The notes below the pieces were generated by a model, which saw nothing but the letters and a program-made list of their open reading frames with translations, did not search any database and was not told the DNA's origin. The translations under genes were made by a program, and so were the position numbers. DNA of 64,000 nt from Bog-950 sp046329495 (GTDB lineage: Bacteria > Bacteroidota > Bacteroidia > Chitinophagales > LD1): contig JAXLUO010000017.1 of assembly GCA_046329495.1 (NCBI GenBank), positions 1 through 64,000 of the forward strand, given 5' to 3'. The first letter of the stretch is position 1. Each line of letters starts with the position of its first letter. Of the stretch, positions 8,633-16,327 are shown piece after piece.

Positions 8633-11401
8633 ATGAAAAACCGCCTTTTACAGCTTTTAAATATCCGCAACAGCGAAGCCTGGTTAGTCAGTAACCTGTT
8701 TTGGCTGCAGTTCTTTCAGGGTGCCGGGGTGGCCATTTTTAATACGGTGGCCTTTGCCTTGTTTCTTGAAAACTTTGATGTAAAGGAACTGCCGAAGGTG
8801 TATGTGGTATCGGCCCTGTTGCTTTGGGTAACGGGTTTTGTATACAGCAAGGTGGAACATGCCCTGCCCATGAAGAAACTGGTGCCGGGGGTTATTGTGT
8901 TTGTGGCGCTAAGTATACTTACACTGCGCCTGCAATACACCTACCTGTTTTCGCCGATCTTCCTCTTCCTGATGTTTAGCTGGTATTATGTGATTTATCT
9001 GTTAAGCAACCTTGAATTTTGGGGCGTGGCAGCGCTGCTGTTCGATATACGGCAAAGCAAGCGCTTGTTTGGTATGATTGGTGCCGGCGACATACCCGCC
9101 AAGCTGATCGGTTATTCAGCGGTGCCCTTGCTGGTTAAATTTTTCAGCAGCGAAAACCTGCTGATACTTTCCAGCGCTTCAATATTGGTATCGCTGGTGT
9201 TCTATTACCGGTTAAAAAAGGCCGGTAAAATGGAGCTGCATGTAGAACATGAACACCATGTAAAAGAAGAAGCAGCCAACAACGATGTGCGTAGTTTAAT
9301 TAAGGGCTTTTTCGGCAACCGCATGATTGCTATGGTGGCGGCATTATCCTTTATCGTGGTAACTGTTGTAACCATCGTTAGTTTTTCGTTTTACGCCGAG
9401 ATAAAACACGAAGCCCACAGCGATGAGCAGTTAGCTGCCTTTATAGCCACGTTCTATGCCGGCGGCAGGATCTTCGCCATTTTTGTGCGATTGGTATTAA
9501 CGGGCAGGCTCACCAACTTTTTGGGTATTAAGGGCTCATTGTTGATCAGTCCGGCTGTGTTGCTGCCGTTTTTAGTGGTAATTATTTTCCTGCCATTTTT
9601 CTCGCACGACCACCACTTTATCATTTACTCGTTTGGCATCATGGCCATTTTTACCGAGGTGCTAAAAACCAGTTTGCAGGACCCGGTGTTCCTAACGCTG
9701 ATGCAGCCCTTGAGTACCCATATGCGTTTGAAAGGACACACGATAGTTAAGGGAGTAATGGACCCTTTTGCACTGTTGTTTACCGGTTTTATGCTTTACA
9801 GCCTGTTGCAGATATCGGGCTTACAAACTAATATACTGCTGCTGTTAAGCTATATGCTGCTGGGGTTGGTAGCAGTATGGGTGGTAATGATTTTTATGGT
9901 GGATAAGGAGTATGTGCGCACGCTGCTAAAGGCTTTGAACCGCCGCTACTCGGTTGGGCAGGAACTGGACATTACCGATGATAAAACCCGTGCCGTACTT
10001 GAAGAAAAGATGAAGCATGGCGAACGTGGCGAAGCTATTTATGTGCTGAACATAATAGATAAGCATTACACCACCGAGATGGAACCATTGGTGGTAAGTG
10101 CGCTTCAACATCCATCGCGCGAAGTGCAACTGGAAGCGATAAAACTTGCAGAGCGCAGCAAAATTGCTGCTGCACTGCCGCAGATAGAAACCATTGTGGC
10201 CGAACGGCAATACCCTGATTTATTGGCCGAGGCCATAACCGCCAAGTGTATGTTATTGCCCGATGAACTGGAGAACCTGGATGTGTTTTTGGAAGACGCT
10301 GACCCCGCCCTGGTAAAGGCGGCCATTATAGGTTTAATGCGCAGCGGGGGTATTAATGCAGTAGTTACCGCGGGGCAAAAATTGTTATTGCTGATAGATT
10401 CGGAAGTTAGGAGCGAGCGGCAGATGGCGGCTGAAATTATTGGTGCGCTGGGTATACAAACTTTTTACAAGCCGCTGTTAACGCTGATGCAGGATAACGA
10501 TGAAGAAGTGGTAAAGGCGGCCATAGTAGCCGCAGGCTCAGTTAAAAACAGCAGACTGGTGCCGGTATTGATGGATTTCTTCAAAAGGAGGCGCTATGAA
10601 AAACAGGTGGCCGAGGCCCTCTATGGTTGCGGCGATATGGCATTGGAAGAAATTAAGAATGCATTGGGGCATGAGCATTTAACAAAGAAGCAGAAGAGCA
10701 AATTGATTTTGATATTGGGCCGTATAGGCAGCGACCATTGTGCCCGCCTGCTGGATGAATTGATTTGGAGCTTGCCACAGGCACGCAGCGAGTTGTTCCA
10801 TGCCCTGTATGTTTGCGAGTTTAAAGCACAGCCGCATAACCGCGAGCAACATCAGCAATTGATGCAGCAATATGTGAATGCGGGCATGCGCGTGGCGTTT
10901 ATGATACAACAATTAGAGCGCTTACCGGAAGCGAAGGTGTTGTGCGACGCGCTGTATCTGGAGTTAAATGAAATACGCGATTCGCTGTTGTTGCTGTTTA
11001 CCTTTACGTATGACAAAGATAAGTTGCTAAAGGCTAAAGCCGGTTTTATGCAAGGGCGCAAAGAGAGTATAGCCAATGCACTGGAGATAATTGAAATTGA
11101 AGTGCCTAAGGATATTTCGTTGCGTTTTAACCGATTGTTTGAACCCGGCAATATCGATGAGAAATGCAATGCGCTAAAGTTGTATTTCAGGGTCGATTAC
11201 CAGTATACCATGGTGGTGGAAGAAGTGTTGCACGATAAGCACCACCATTACCACCGATGGACCAAGGCTGCGGCCCTGCACTCGTTACGCAGCTATAAGG
11301 GCGAAGAGCGCCAACGCTGGCTGGAGAAAGGAGCAAAAGAGCACGATATTTTATTAAGCGAAACGGCCCGAAAGGTGATGGTAGAAACAGTAGTGGTTTA
11401 G
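8633..11401 (+). CDS. Nucleotide-transporter-like (MFS/Npt) membrane protein with HEAT repeats
   Basis: A 922-residue two-part protein. Residues 1 to about 420 form roughly twelve transmembrane helices resembling the ATP/ADP antiporter (Npt/Tlc) and MFS fold. Residues from about 430 on are soluble and composed of HEAT-like helical pairs, for example SREVQLEAIKLAERSKI, DPALVKAAIIGLMRSGG and NDEEVVKAAIVAAGSVK. In Bacteroidota such proteins are usually transporter-like sensors rather than parasites' ATP importers; that role is inferred. A cNMP-binding protein follows 81 bases downstream on the same strand, which suggests a functional pair. Confidence 0.75.
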   Translation: MKNRLLQLLNIRNSEAWLVSNLFWLQFFQGAGVAIFNTVAFALFLENFDVKELPKVYVVSALLLWVTGFVYSKVEHALPMKKLVPGVIVFVALSILTLRLQYTYLFSPIFLFLMFSWYYVIYLLSNLEFWGVAALLFDIRQSKRLFGMIGAGDIPAKLIGYSAVPLLVKFFSSENLLILSSASILVSLVFYYRLKKAGKMELHVEHEHHVKEEAANNDVRSLIKGFFGNRMIAMVAALSFIVVTVVTIVSFSFYAEIKHEAHSDEQLAAFIATFYAGGRIFAIFVRLVLTGRLTNFLGIKGSLLISPAVLLPFLVVIIFLPFFSHDHHFIIYSFGIMAIFTEVLKTSLQDPVFLTLMQPLSTHMRLKGHTIVKGVMDPFALLFTGFMLYSLLQISGLQTNILLLLSYMLLGLVAVWVVMIFMVDKEYVRTLLKALNRRYSVGQELDITDDKTRAVLEEKMKHGERGEAIYVLNIIDKHYTTEMEPLVVSALQHPSREVQLEAIKLAERSKIAAALPQIETIVAERQYPDLLAEAITAKCMLLPDELENLDVFLEDADPALVKAAIIGLMRSGGINAVVTAGQKLLLLIDSEVRSERQMAAEIIGALGIQTFYKPLLTLMQDNDEEVVKAAIVAAGSVKNSRLVPVLMDFFKRRRYEKQVAEALYGCGDMALEEIKNALGHEHLTKKQKSKLILILGRIGSDHCARLLDELIWSLPQARSELFHALYVCEFKAQPHNREQHQQLMQQYVNAGMRVAFMIQQLERLPEAKVLCDALYLELNEIRDSLLLLFTFTYDKDKLLKAKAGFMQGRKESIANALEIIEIEVPKDISLRFNRLFEPGNIDEKCNALKLYFRVDYQYTMVVEEVLHDKHHHYHRWTKAAALHSLRSYKGEERQRWLEKGAKEHDILLSETARKVMVETVVV

Positions 11402-11420
11402 GCCAACTGTTTTCATCAAT

Positions 11421-11428
11421 TATTTTTG
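11421..11428 (+). promoter_or_regulatory. -7 promoter box TATTTTTG before the cNMP-binding gene
   Basis: An exact TAnnTTTG match 20 bases after the stop of the upstream gene and 54 bases before the ATG at 11483. It would give a leader of about 48 bases and let the cNMP-binding gene be transcribed apart from the transporter-like gene. No clear -33 element is seen. Confidence 0.5.
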
Positions 11429-11482
11429 TGCATTCGCTGTTTTATAGCAAATTGTAGTTTAAATAACCGAGGCGAAAAAGAT

Positions 11483-11941
11483 ATGTCGCACGTTGCCAAA
11501 GAGAACCGCTTATTGTTGATTGAAAAGGTGCTGTTGCTGAAGTCGTTGAGCATGTTTAGCGAAACGCCTGAAACGGTACTGGCCGAGGTTGCAGAGATAT
11601 TGGAGGAGATAGACTTTGAAAAGGGCAGCAACATTTTTGAAGAGGGCGAAGTAGGCAACTGCATGTATATTATTTTTAAGGGTGAAGTGGCCATTGTGAA
11701 AGGGAAGCAGCACCTGGCCACGTTGCATGAGAATAGTTTTTTCGGAGAGTTATCGCTGTTGGATACCGAAACACGTTCGGCCAGTGCGCAGGCACTTACA
11801 GATGTGTTGTTGTTAAAGATTGACCAGGAGCCTTTTTATGAGTTGATGGAGAACCGCGTGGAAGTAGCAAAAGGCATTATCCAAACCTTGTGTAAGCGTG
11901 TGCGCACGCTGAATACACAATTGCAGCAGAAGAATAATTAA
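11483..11941 (+). CDS. Cyclic nucleotide-binding domain protein
   Basis: The frame opens at a TTG at 11426, but the ATG at 11483 (MSHVAKENRLLLIEKVLLLK) is the natural start, giving 152 residues. The body is one Crp-type cNMP-binding domain: LSMFSETPETVLAEVAEIL, EEGEVGNCMYIIFKGEVAIV and the phosphate-binding-cassette region FFGELSLLDTETRSASAQAL. The cassette has G-E-L-S-L but then T-R-S-A, close to the classical R-(S/T)-A signature. There is no DNA-binding domain, so it is a sensor module, perhaps acting on the HEAT-repeat transporter encoded just before it. The pairing is an inference from position. Confidence 0.85.
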   Translation: MSHVAKENRLLLIEKVLLLKSLSMFSETPETVLAEVAEILEEIDFEKGSNIFEEGEVGNCMYIIFKGEVAIVKGKQHLATLHENSFFGELSLLDTETRSASAQALTDVLLLKIDQEPFYELMENRVEVAKGIIQTLCKRVRTLNTQLQQKNN

Positions 11942-11978
11942 AGCGGCAGTCGCTTTACTATATACAAAGAAATTCGGC

Positions 11979-13976
11979 ATGAAAGTATTTTACCTGCGCT
12001 TAAGCGTATGCCTGTTATTGGCATTTATATTTAACGGACAATTAATGGCGGGCGGCAACAATGCTGCCTATGAACAACGGCAACAGGATTATGTAACGCA
12101 GGGTATAGCCAATTTTGATCCGGATGCTATTACGTTACAGGCTTATCAAAAATTACCTGTGGACCAGGCTGCTTTAGACACTATGCTTTCGCATGTAAAC
12201 GCACACGAAGTGGTAGATTTTGATTTGGTGAAGCTGGTGCGCATTATGTGCCTGGACAGCGGCAAATACGAATCAACAATTCTACCGGTTGTTTATACCA
12301 CACCTTTCTGGCTGCGCTCAGGCGAGTTGTATAATAACTATTGGAGCGAAAACCATATGATTATGTGGATGAGCAGTGATTGGTTGTTACATGAGCGCTA
12401 TAATAAAACGGTTGACAGCACCCTGGACAGCCGCTTGAGACATTTTTTACGCCTTAAAATTCAGTATGGTTATTACGAATTTTTTAGCTCGGTCTATAGC
12501 CCTTATTGCCTTAGCGGCTTACTGAATCTGGCCGACTTTGCCTACGACCCCGAGATAAAATCGCTGGCGCGTCAGGCCTCGCAAATATTGCTGACCAGAA
12601 TGTTGATGTTAACCAACGATAAGGGCGTTTACTTTCCTACCGCAGGGCGCAACTATTATGGGAAGTACGAAAGTGCCTATGGCCAAAACCATAGCAGCTT
12701 AATTTGGTTGCTTACCGGTTTAGGCCCACAGCCAAACAGCGCTACACATTGCGGGGCCTTTTTGGCTACATCTACTTTGCCGGTTGATACCATTATTGAT
12801 TCGCGTACACTTACTCTTGATACACTGCTGGTAAACGGGCATCCTTTTGATTCCATTTTTGCTATTAACGCGGGACAAGCACACGTAGATAAAATGATTT
12901 TTCAGTGGAGCTGTGGTGGTTATTTCTATCCTTCGGTGGCGATAGAAACAGCCCAGTTGCTGACAGATTCGAACCTGTGGGACCAGGCTGATTTTTCGCA
13001 GTTTAATCAATTTCAATCCTTCCCTATCAATAACTTTGGTAACCTGGCAGAATCAGCCAGTTGTATTTCCAAAAGCTCGGTGATATCAGGTGAGAACATT
13101 GCCATCTTTAAAAACAATTCTGTTACGCTTTCATCGGTACAAGATTTTTGGAAAGGCAAAGTTGGCTTTCAGGAGTTTCCGTGTGTGGCCAACGTAGGCA
13201 CTACAGCCGTATTTACAGCTTCAGGTAAAGTAAAACCAAGCTGGGAATCGCGCAGTGATAATAATGCCAATAATGACCTGCCTTATGTGCAGCAAAAAAA
13301 GAACGTAGCACTGCTGATGTATCGCCCTGAAAAGGCGTTAACCATTTTCGGTTACAAAAATCCGGAGGTGAGTCTGTTTTGGCACGATGCCGATTTTGAC
13401 GAAATACGCGAGGACAGTTTGTGGTTATTGGGCCGCCAGGGAAACAGCTATGTGGGTGTACGCCGCAGTTGTATTGATAGTATGAACGGCTGGCGCTACT
13501 GCCCAACCACCGAAGGGCAAACCTGGGTGCTAATGGTAGGCGATAGCAGCATGTATGGTAGTTTCAATAATTTTCAATCGGTGATTGATCAATCGCAATA
13601 CACCGAGAATTGGTATTACGATTCGCTGAACAGCAAATATGTATACCATGCCAGCATTGCCATTGATACCATGACCCTGGAATATGCCTGGGGTGTAGAT
13701 AGTGTTACAACCGGTATTAATGATATAGCCCCGGGCGATGCACCGTTTACGCTAAAACCGAATCCTACAACAGGTGCCGTTCAGATTGACCTTTCTGCAT
13801 TTAGTGGTGCAAGCAGCATTGCTGTAATTGATTTGATGGGTCGTGTGGTTTATACCAAGCCGCAAGAAACCACAATGCTTGCTACATTGGATGCCACCAA
13901 TTTCGCCAAAGGTGTTTACCTGGTGGTGGTAGAGAATGGAGGTAAGCGGTTTGTGCGGAAATTAGTTAAGGAATAA
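11979..13976 (+). CDS. T9SS type A sorting-domain protein
   Basis: A 665-residue secreted protein with an N-terminal signal peptide (MKVFYLRLSVCLLLAFIFNGQLM, cleavage near residue 25). A large central part, about 30-570, is rich in aromatic residues and looks like an alpha/alpha-barrel followed by a beta domain, but I cannot name the family; some resemblance to polysaccharide-lyase-like toroids is only an impression. The last 80 residues are a Por/T9SS type A sorting domain (KPNPTTGAVQIDL, IDLMGRVVYT, GVYLVVVENGGKRFVRKLVKE), which directs export across the outer membrane. It follows the cNMP gene by 37 bases and may share its transcript. Confidence 0.8.
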   Translation: MKVFYLRLSVCLLLAFIFNGQLMAGGNNAAYEQRQQDYVTQGIANFDPDAITLQAYQKLPVDQAALDTMLSHVNAHEVVDFDLVKLVRIMCLDSGKYESTILPVVYTTPFWLRSGELYNNYWSENHMIMWMSSDWLLHERYNKTVDSTLDSRLRHFLRLKIQYGYYEFFSSVYSPYCLSGLLNLADFAYDPEIKSLARQASQILLTRMLMLTNDKGVYFPTAGRNYYGKYESAYGQNHSSLIWLLTGLGPQPNSATHCGAFLATSTLPVDTIIDSRTLTLDTLLVNGHPFDSIFAINAGQAHVDKMIFQWSCGGYFYPSVAIETAQLLTDSNLWDQADFSQFNQFQSFPINNFGNLAESASCISKSSVISGENIAIFKNNSVTLSSVQDFWKGKVGFQEFPCVANVGTTAVFTASGKVKPSWESRSDNNANNDLPYVQQKKNVALLMYRPEKALTIFGYKNPEVSLFWHDADFDEIREDSLWLLGRQGNSYVGVRRSCIDSMNGWRYCPTTEGQTWVLMVGDSSMYGSFNNFQSVIDQSQYTENWYYDSLNSKYVYHASIAIDTMTLEYAWGVDSVTTGINDIAPGDAPFTLKPNPTTGAVQIDLSAFSGASSIAVIDLMGRVVYTKPQETTMLATLDATNFAKGVYLVVVENGGKRFVRKLVKE

Positions 13977-14199
13977 AAGTTTTGCTGTTTACAGTTGAGG
14001 CAGTTCCGGTGTGCAGGTTGTGGATGAATAACAGGGTGCCCCTATTGCGCAGTAATTATTTCGATTTGCAATAGATAGACAGTGCGTCCCGCTTGGGTTG
14101 ATTAAAGGTTACGGCAAGCAGCGGGCTGGGCTCTTGTACATTAAAATGCAAGCCAATACCTGACCTTTACGAATTTCTTAGCGGCTTAGTGGTAAAAGT

Positions 14200-14688
14200 T
14201 TATTGCCCGCTTTTTTGGATGCGCATGCCTACACTTTTAATGTAGTTAAGCGGTGATACGCGCATATCCTGCGTGATGGTGAAGGTGTACTTGCCGGGTT
14301 GCGGAAAGTAAGCGTTTAGCTGAATGGGTATTTCAATATCGCAATTATCGCCTAAGCAATCGCCGTACCAGTGGCCATCGGGTTCGCTTAGTTGCAGGTT
14401 TACGCGCTTATCGAACTGTGTGCCGTTGGGGAATGTTGTTTTGATATTGATCCACAGGTTACGCCATTCGAAATTAAAGGAGTGGCGCAGGCTAACGTAA
14501 AGGTCGTATTTAATAGTGGTGTCCTTTATTTCGGTGGTAAAGGTTTTACCATCGGCATAGGCCCACTTGTAGTCGTTTATCTGTGCGTTTTCTTCCAGCA
14601 CATTGTTTTTGTTGCATGCCGCCATGCCAAGTGTCAGCATAGCCATCCACAACACATATAAAAAACGCAAACTACCCAGCACCTTCAT
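14200..14688 (-). CDS. gldH: GldH-family gliding motility lipoprotein
   Basis: A 162-residue lipoprotein with the lipobox MLTLGMAAC (Cys25). The body, with SLRHSFNFEWRNLWINI, the central DNCDIEIPI and C-terminal FPQPGKYTFTITQDMRVSPL segments, matches GldH. In Flavobacterium gldH mutants lose gliding and GldH is a lipoprotein of the gliding machinery; the exact role is unclear. Its ATG shares one base with the TAA of the upstream ricT gene (TAATG), so the two are translationally coupled. This ricT-gldH order is common in Bacteroidota. Confidence 0.85.
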   Translation of the reverse strand: MKVLGSLRFLYVLWMAMLTLGMAACNKNNVLEENAQINDYKWAYADGKTFTTEIKDTTIKYDLYVSLRHSFNFEWRNLWINIKTTFPNGTQFDKRVNLQLSEPDGHWYGDCLGDNCDIEIPIQLNAYFPQPGKYTFTITQDMRVSPLNYIKSVGMRIQKSGQ

Positions 14689-16085
14689 TACTCAATCTTT
14701 TTGTTCTGGTCGCCACCGCCTTTATTACCACCACCTTTAGGGCCGTTTTGTCCACCTCCGCGCTTATCATTCTGCGGGCGGTTTTGCTTGTGGCCACCCT
14801 GTTGTTTAGGACGGTCGTTACCCCCTTGCTGCTGTTGCTTAGGGCGATCGTTACCTCCTTGTTGCTGCTTTGGCTTATCGCTCTGGCCACCGCCCTTGTT
14901 CTCGCGTTGGTCGCGTTGTTCGCGGTTTTGATTGCCGCCACCCCCGCTACCACCGCGCTTGTTGCGGTTGTTACGGCGCTTTTTACGGTCTTTTTCTTCC
15001 AGCGTAGAAAGACTAACCTGACCAACTAAGTCCTCGTGCTTGCTTTCGTCTACAACGGTTTCTTCTTCCAATGCAAAGTCAAGCAGCGACTTAGGCTTTT
15101 TACCGTTCTTGTTCATCCACAGCACTTCCTTCGCATCTTCAACCGCCAGTTTATGATATACGCCTTTGGCATGTTCGTATTCATAAATCATCACCTGTTT
15201 CAGAATCTCGGTTTTGCGTAATACGGCAAGGCCTTCGTCTGTTTCCAGTTTTTCGGCGTTGCGAGGGAAACTGCGGAGCGCATCATTATATGTATCCAAC
15301 TCGTAATTGAGGCAGCACTTTAAACGTCCGCACTGGCCGCTCAGTTTTTCAGTGTTAATGGCCAGATTTTGGTAACGCACGCTTTGTGTGTTTACCGATT
15401 TAAAATCGTTGAGCCAGGTGCTGCAGCACAATTCGCGACCGCAAGTGCCTATACCGCCAATACGGGCTGCTTCCTGACGAGCACCAATCTGGCGCATTTC
15501 TATTTTAACCTTGAATTCGCGGGCATATACTTTAACCAGTTCGCGGAAATCGACACGGTCATCCGCCGTGTAATAGATGGTTACTTTCTTTCCATCGCCC
15601 TGGTATTCGATGTCACCTATCTTCATTTCCAGCTTAATGGAGCGGGCTATAGCACGTGCACGAACGAGGGTGTCCTGTTCGCGGCTGCGGAGGTCCTCCA
15701 GCATTTTTACATCCTGCTCTTCGGCGGGGCGCATAATGCTGCGGATGGTATCATCGCGTTCCGAAACGCGTTTCTTTTTCATTTGGGCTTTAACTAGTTC
15801 GCCCTGCAAACTTACCTCGCCGGTATCGTAACCCTGGGCAGCTTCAACCACTACCAGTTGACCTTTTTCTAAAGGTATGTTGTTGCTATTCCGATAAAAT
15901 CCTTTGCGGGCGCCTTTTTTAAAGCTTATTTCTACAATGTTAAAGTTCTCGTTGAAGGAGATAGGCATACCGGCAAACCAATCGAACACGTTTACCCGGT
16001 TACAGCCTCCGCTGCTACAGCCGCCCTTGGTTTGGCAGCCGGCTACTATGCCGTCCTTTGCGGTTGTGCATACACCACATCCCAT
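14688..16085 (-). CDS. ricT: PSP1-domain protein, RicT (YaaT) family, with a long low-complexity tail
   Basis: A 465-residue protein. The N-terminus is Cys-rich (C3, C6, C17, C23, C28), followed by the PSP1 domain (about 50-280) with the conserved CGRELCCSTWL and CGRLKCCLNYE motifs. In Bacillus RicT works with RicA and RicF in an Fe-S complex that assists RNase Y. Residues from about 365 to the end are a basic Gly/Gln/Asn-rich tail with a threefold tandem repeat based on GGNDRPKQQQQ, not present in the Bacillus protein and suggestive of RNA contact (inference). The final codon overlaps the gldH start by one base. Confidence 0.88.
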   Translation of the reverse strand: MGCGVCTTAKDGIVAGCQTKGGCSSGGCNRVNVFDWFAGMPISFNENFNIVEISFKKGARKGFYRNSNNIPLEKGQLVVVEAAQGYDTGEVSLQGELVKAQMKKKRVSERDDTIRSIMRPAEEQDVKMLEDLRSREQDTLVRARAIARSIKLEMKIGDIEYQGDGKKVTIYYTADDRVDFRELVKVYAREFKVKIEMRQIGARQEAARIGGIGTCGRELCCSTWLNDFKSVNTQSVRYQNLAINTEKLSGQCGRLKCCLNYELDTYNDALRSFPRNAEKLETDEGLAVLRKTEILKQVMIYEYEHAKGVYHKLAVEDAKEVLWMNKNGKKPKSLLDFALEEETVVDESKHEDLVGQVSLSTLEEKDRKKRRNNRNKRGGSGGGGNQNREQRDQRENKGGGQSDKPKQQQGGNDRPKQQQQGGNDRPKQQGGHKQNRPQNDKRGGGQNGPKGGGNKGGGDQNKKIE

Positions 16086-16280
16086 TTTTACAATCGTTTA
16101 TCTGGATCGCTTCTTATCCGTTATATAATAAAGGAACAAACCTTCACCTAAGGGTGCCGGGTATTCCGGGGTATTCCGACCAGGCCGAAGAGGTCTACGG
16201 AACCGAACGAAACTAATGGAAAATGTGTACCGTGCAAAATATCAGGCATTTAAAGCAAAATGATGGTTCATACCATGAAA

Positions 16281-16304
16281 AAAGCCCTGTGTGGGCAGGG
16301 CTTT
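16281..16304 (-). terminator. Terminator of the TonB receptor gene
   Basis: A 9-bp stem AAAGCCCTG / CAGGGCTTT around a 6-base loop. On the minus strand the stem runs into a stretch of six T residues. It lies just beyond the stop of the receptor gene at 16328. The remaining bases from 16086 to 16280 hold no gene that I can see. Confidence 0.85.
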
Positions 16305-16327
16305 CTTCTAAATCCAACAACTATCAA

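Noticed and set aside
14701..15029. Plus-strand open frames over the low-complexity tail of ricT
   Set aside because: They arise from the repetitive Gly/Gln codons of the real gene on the other strand.
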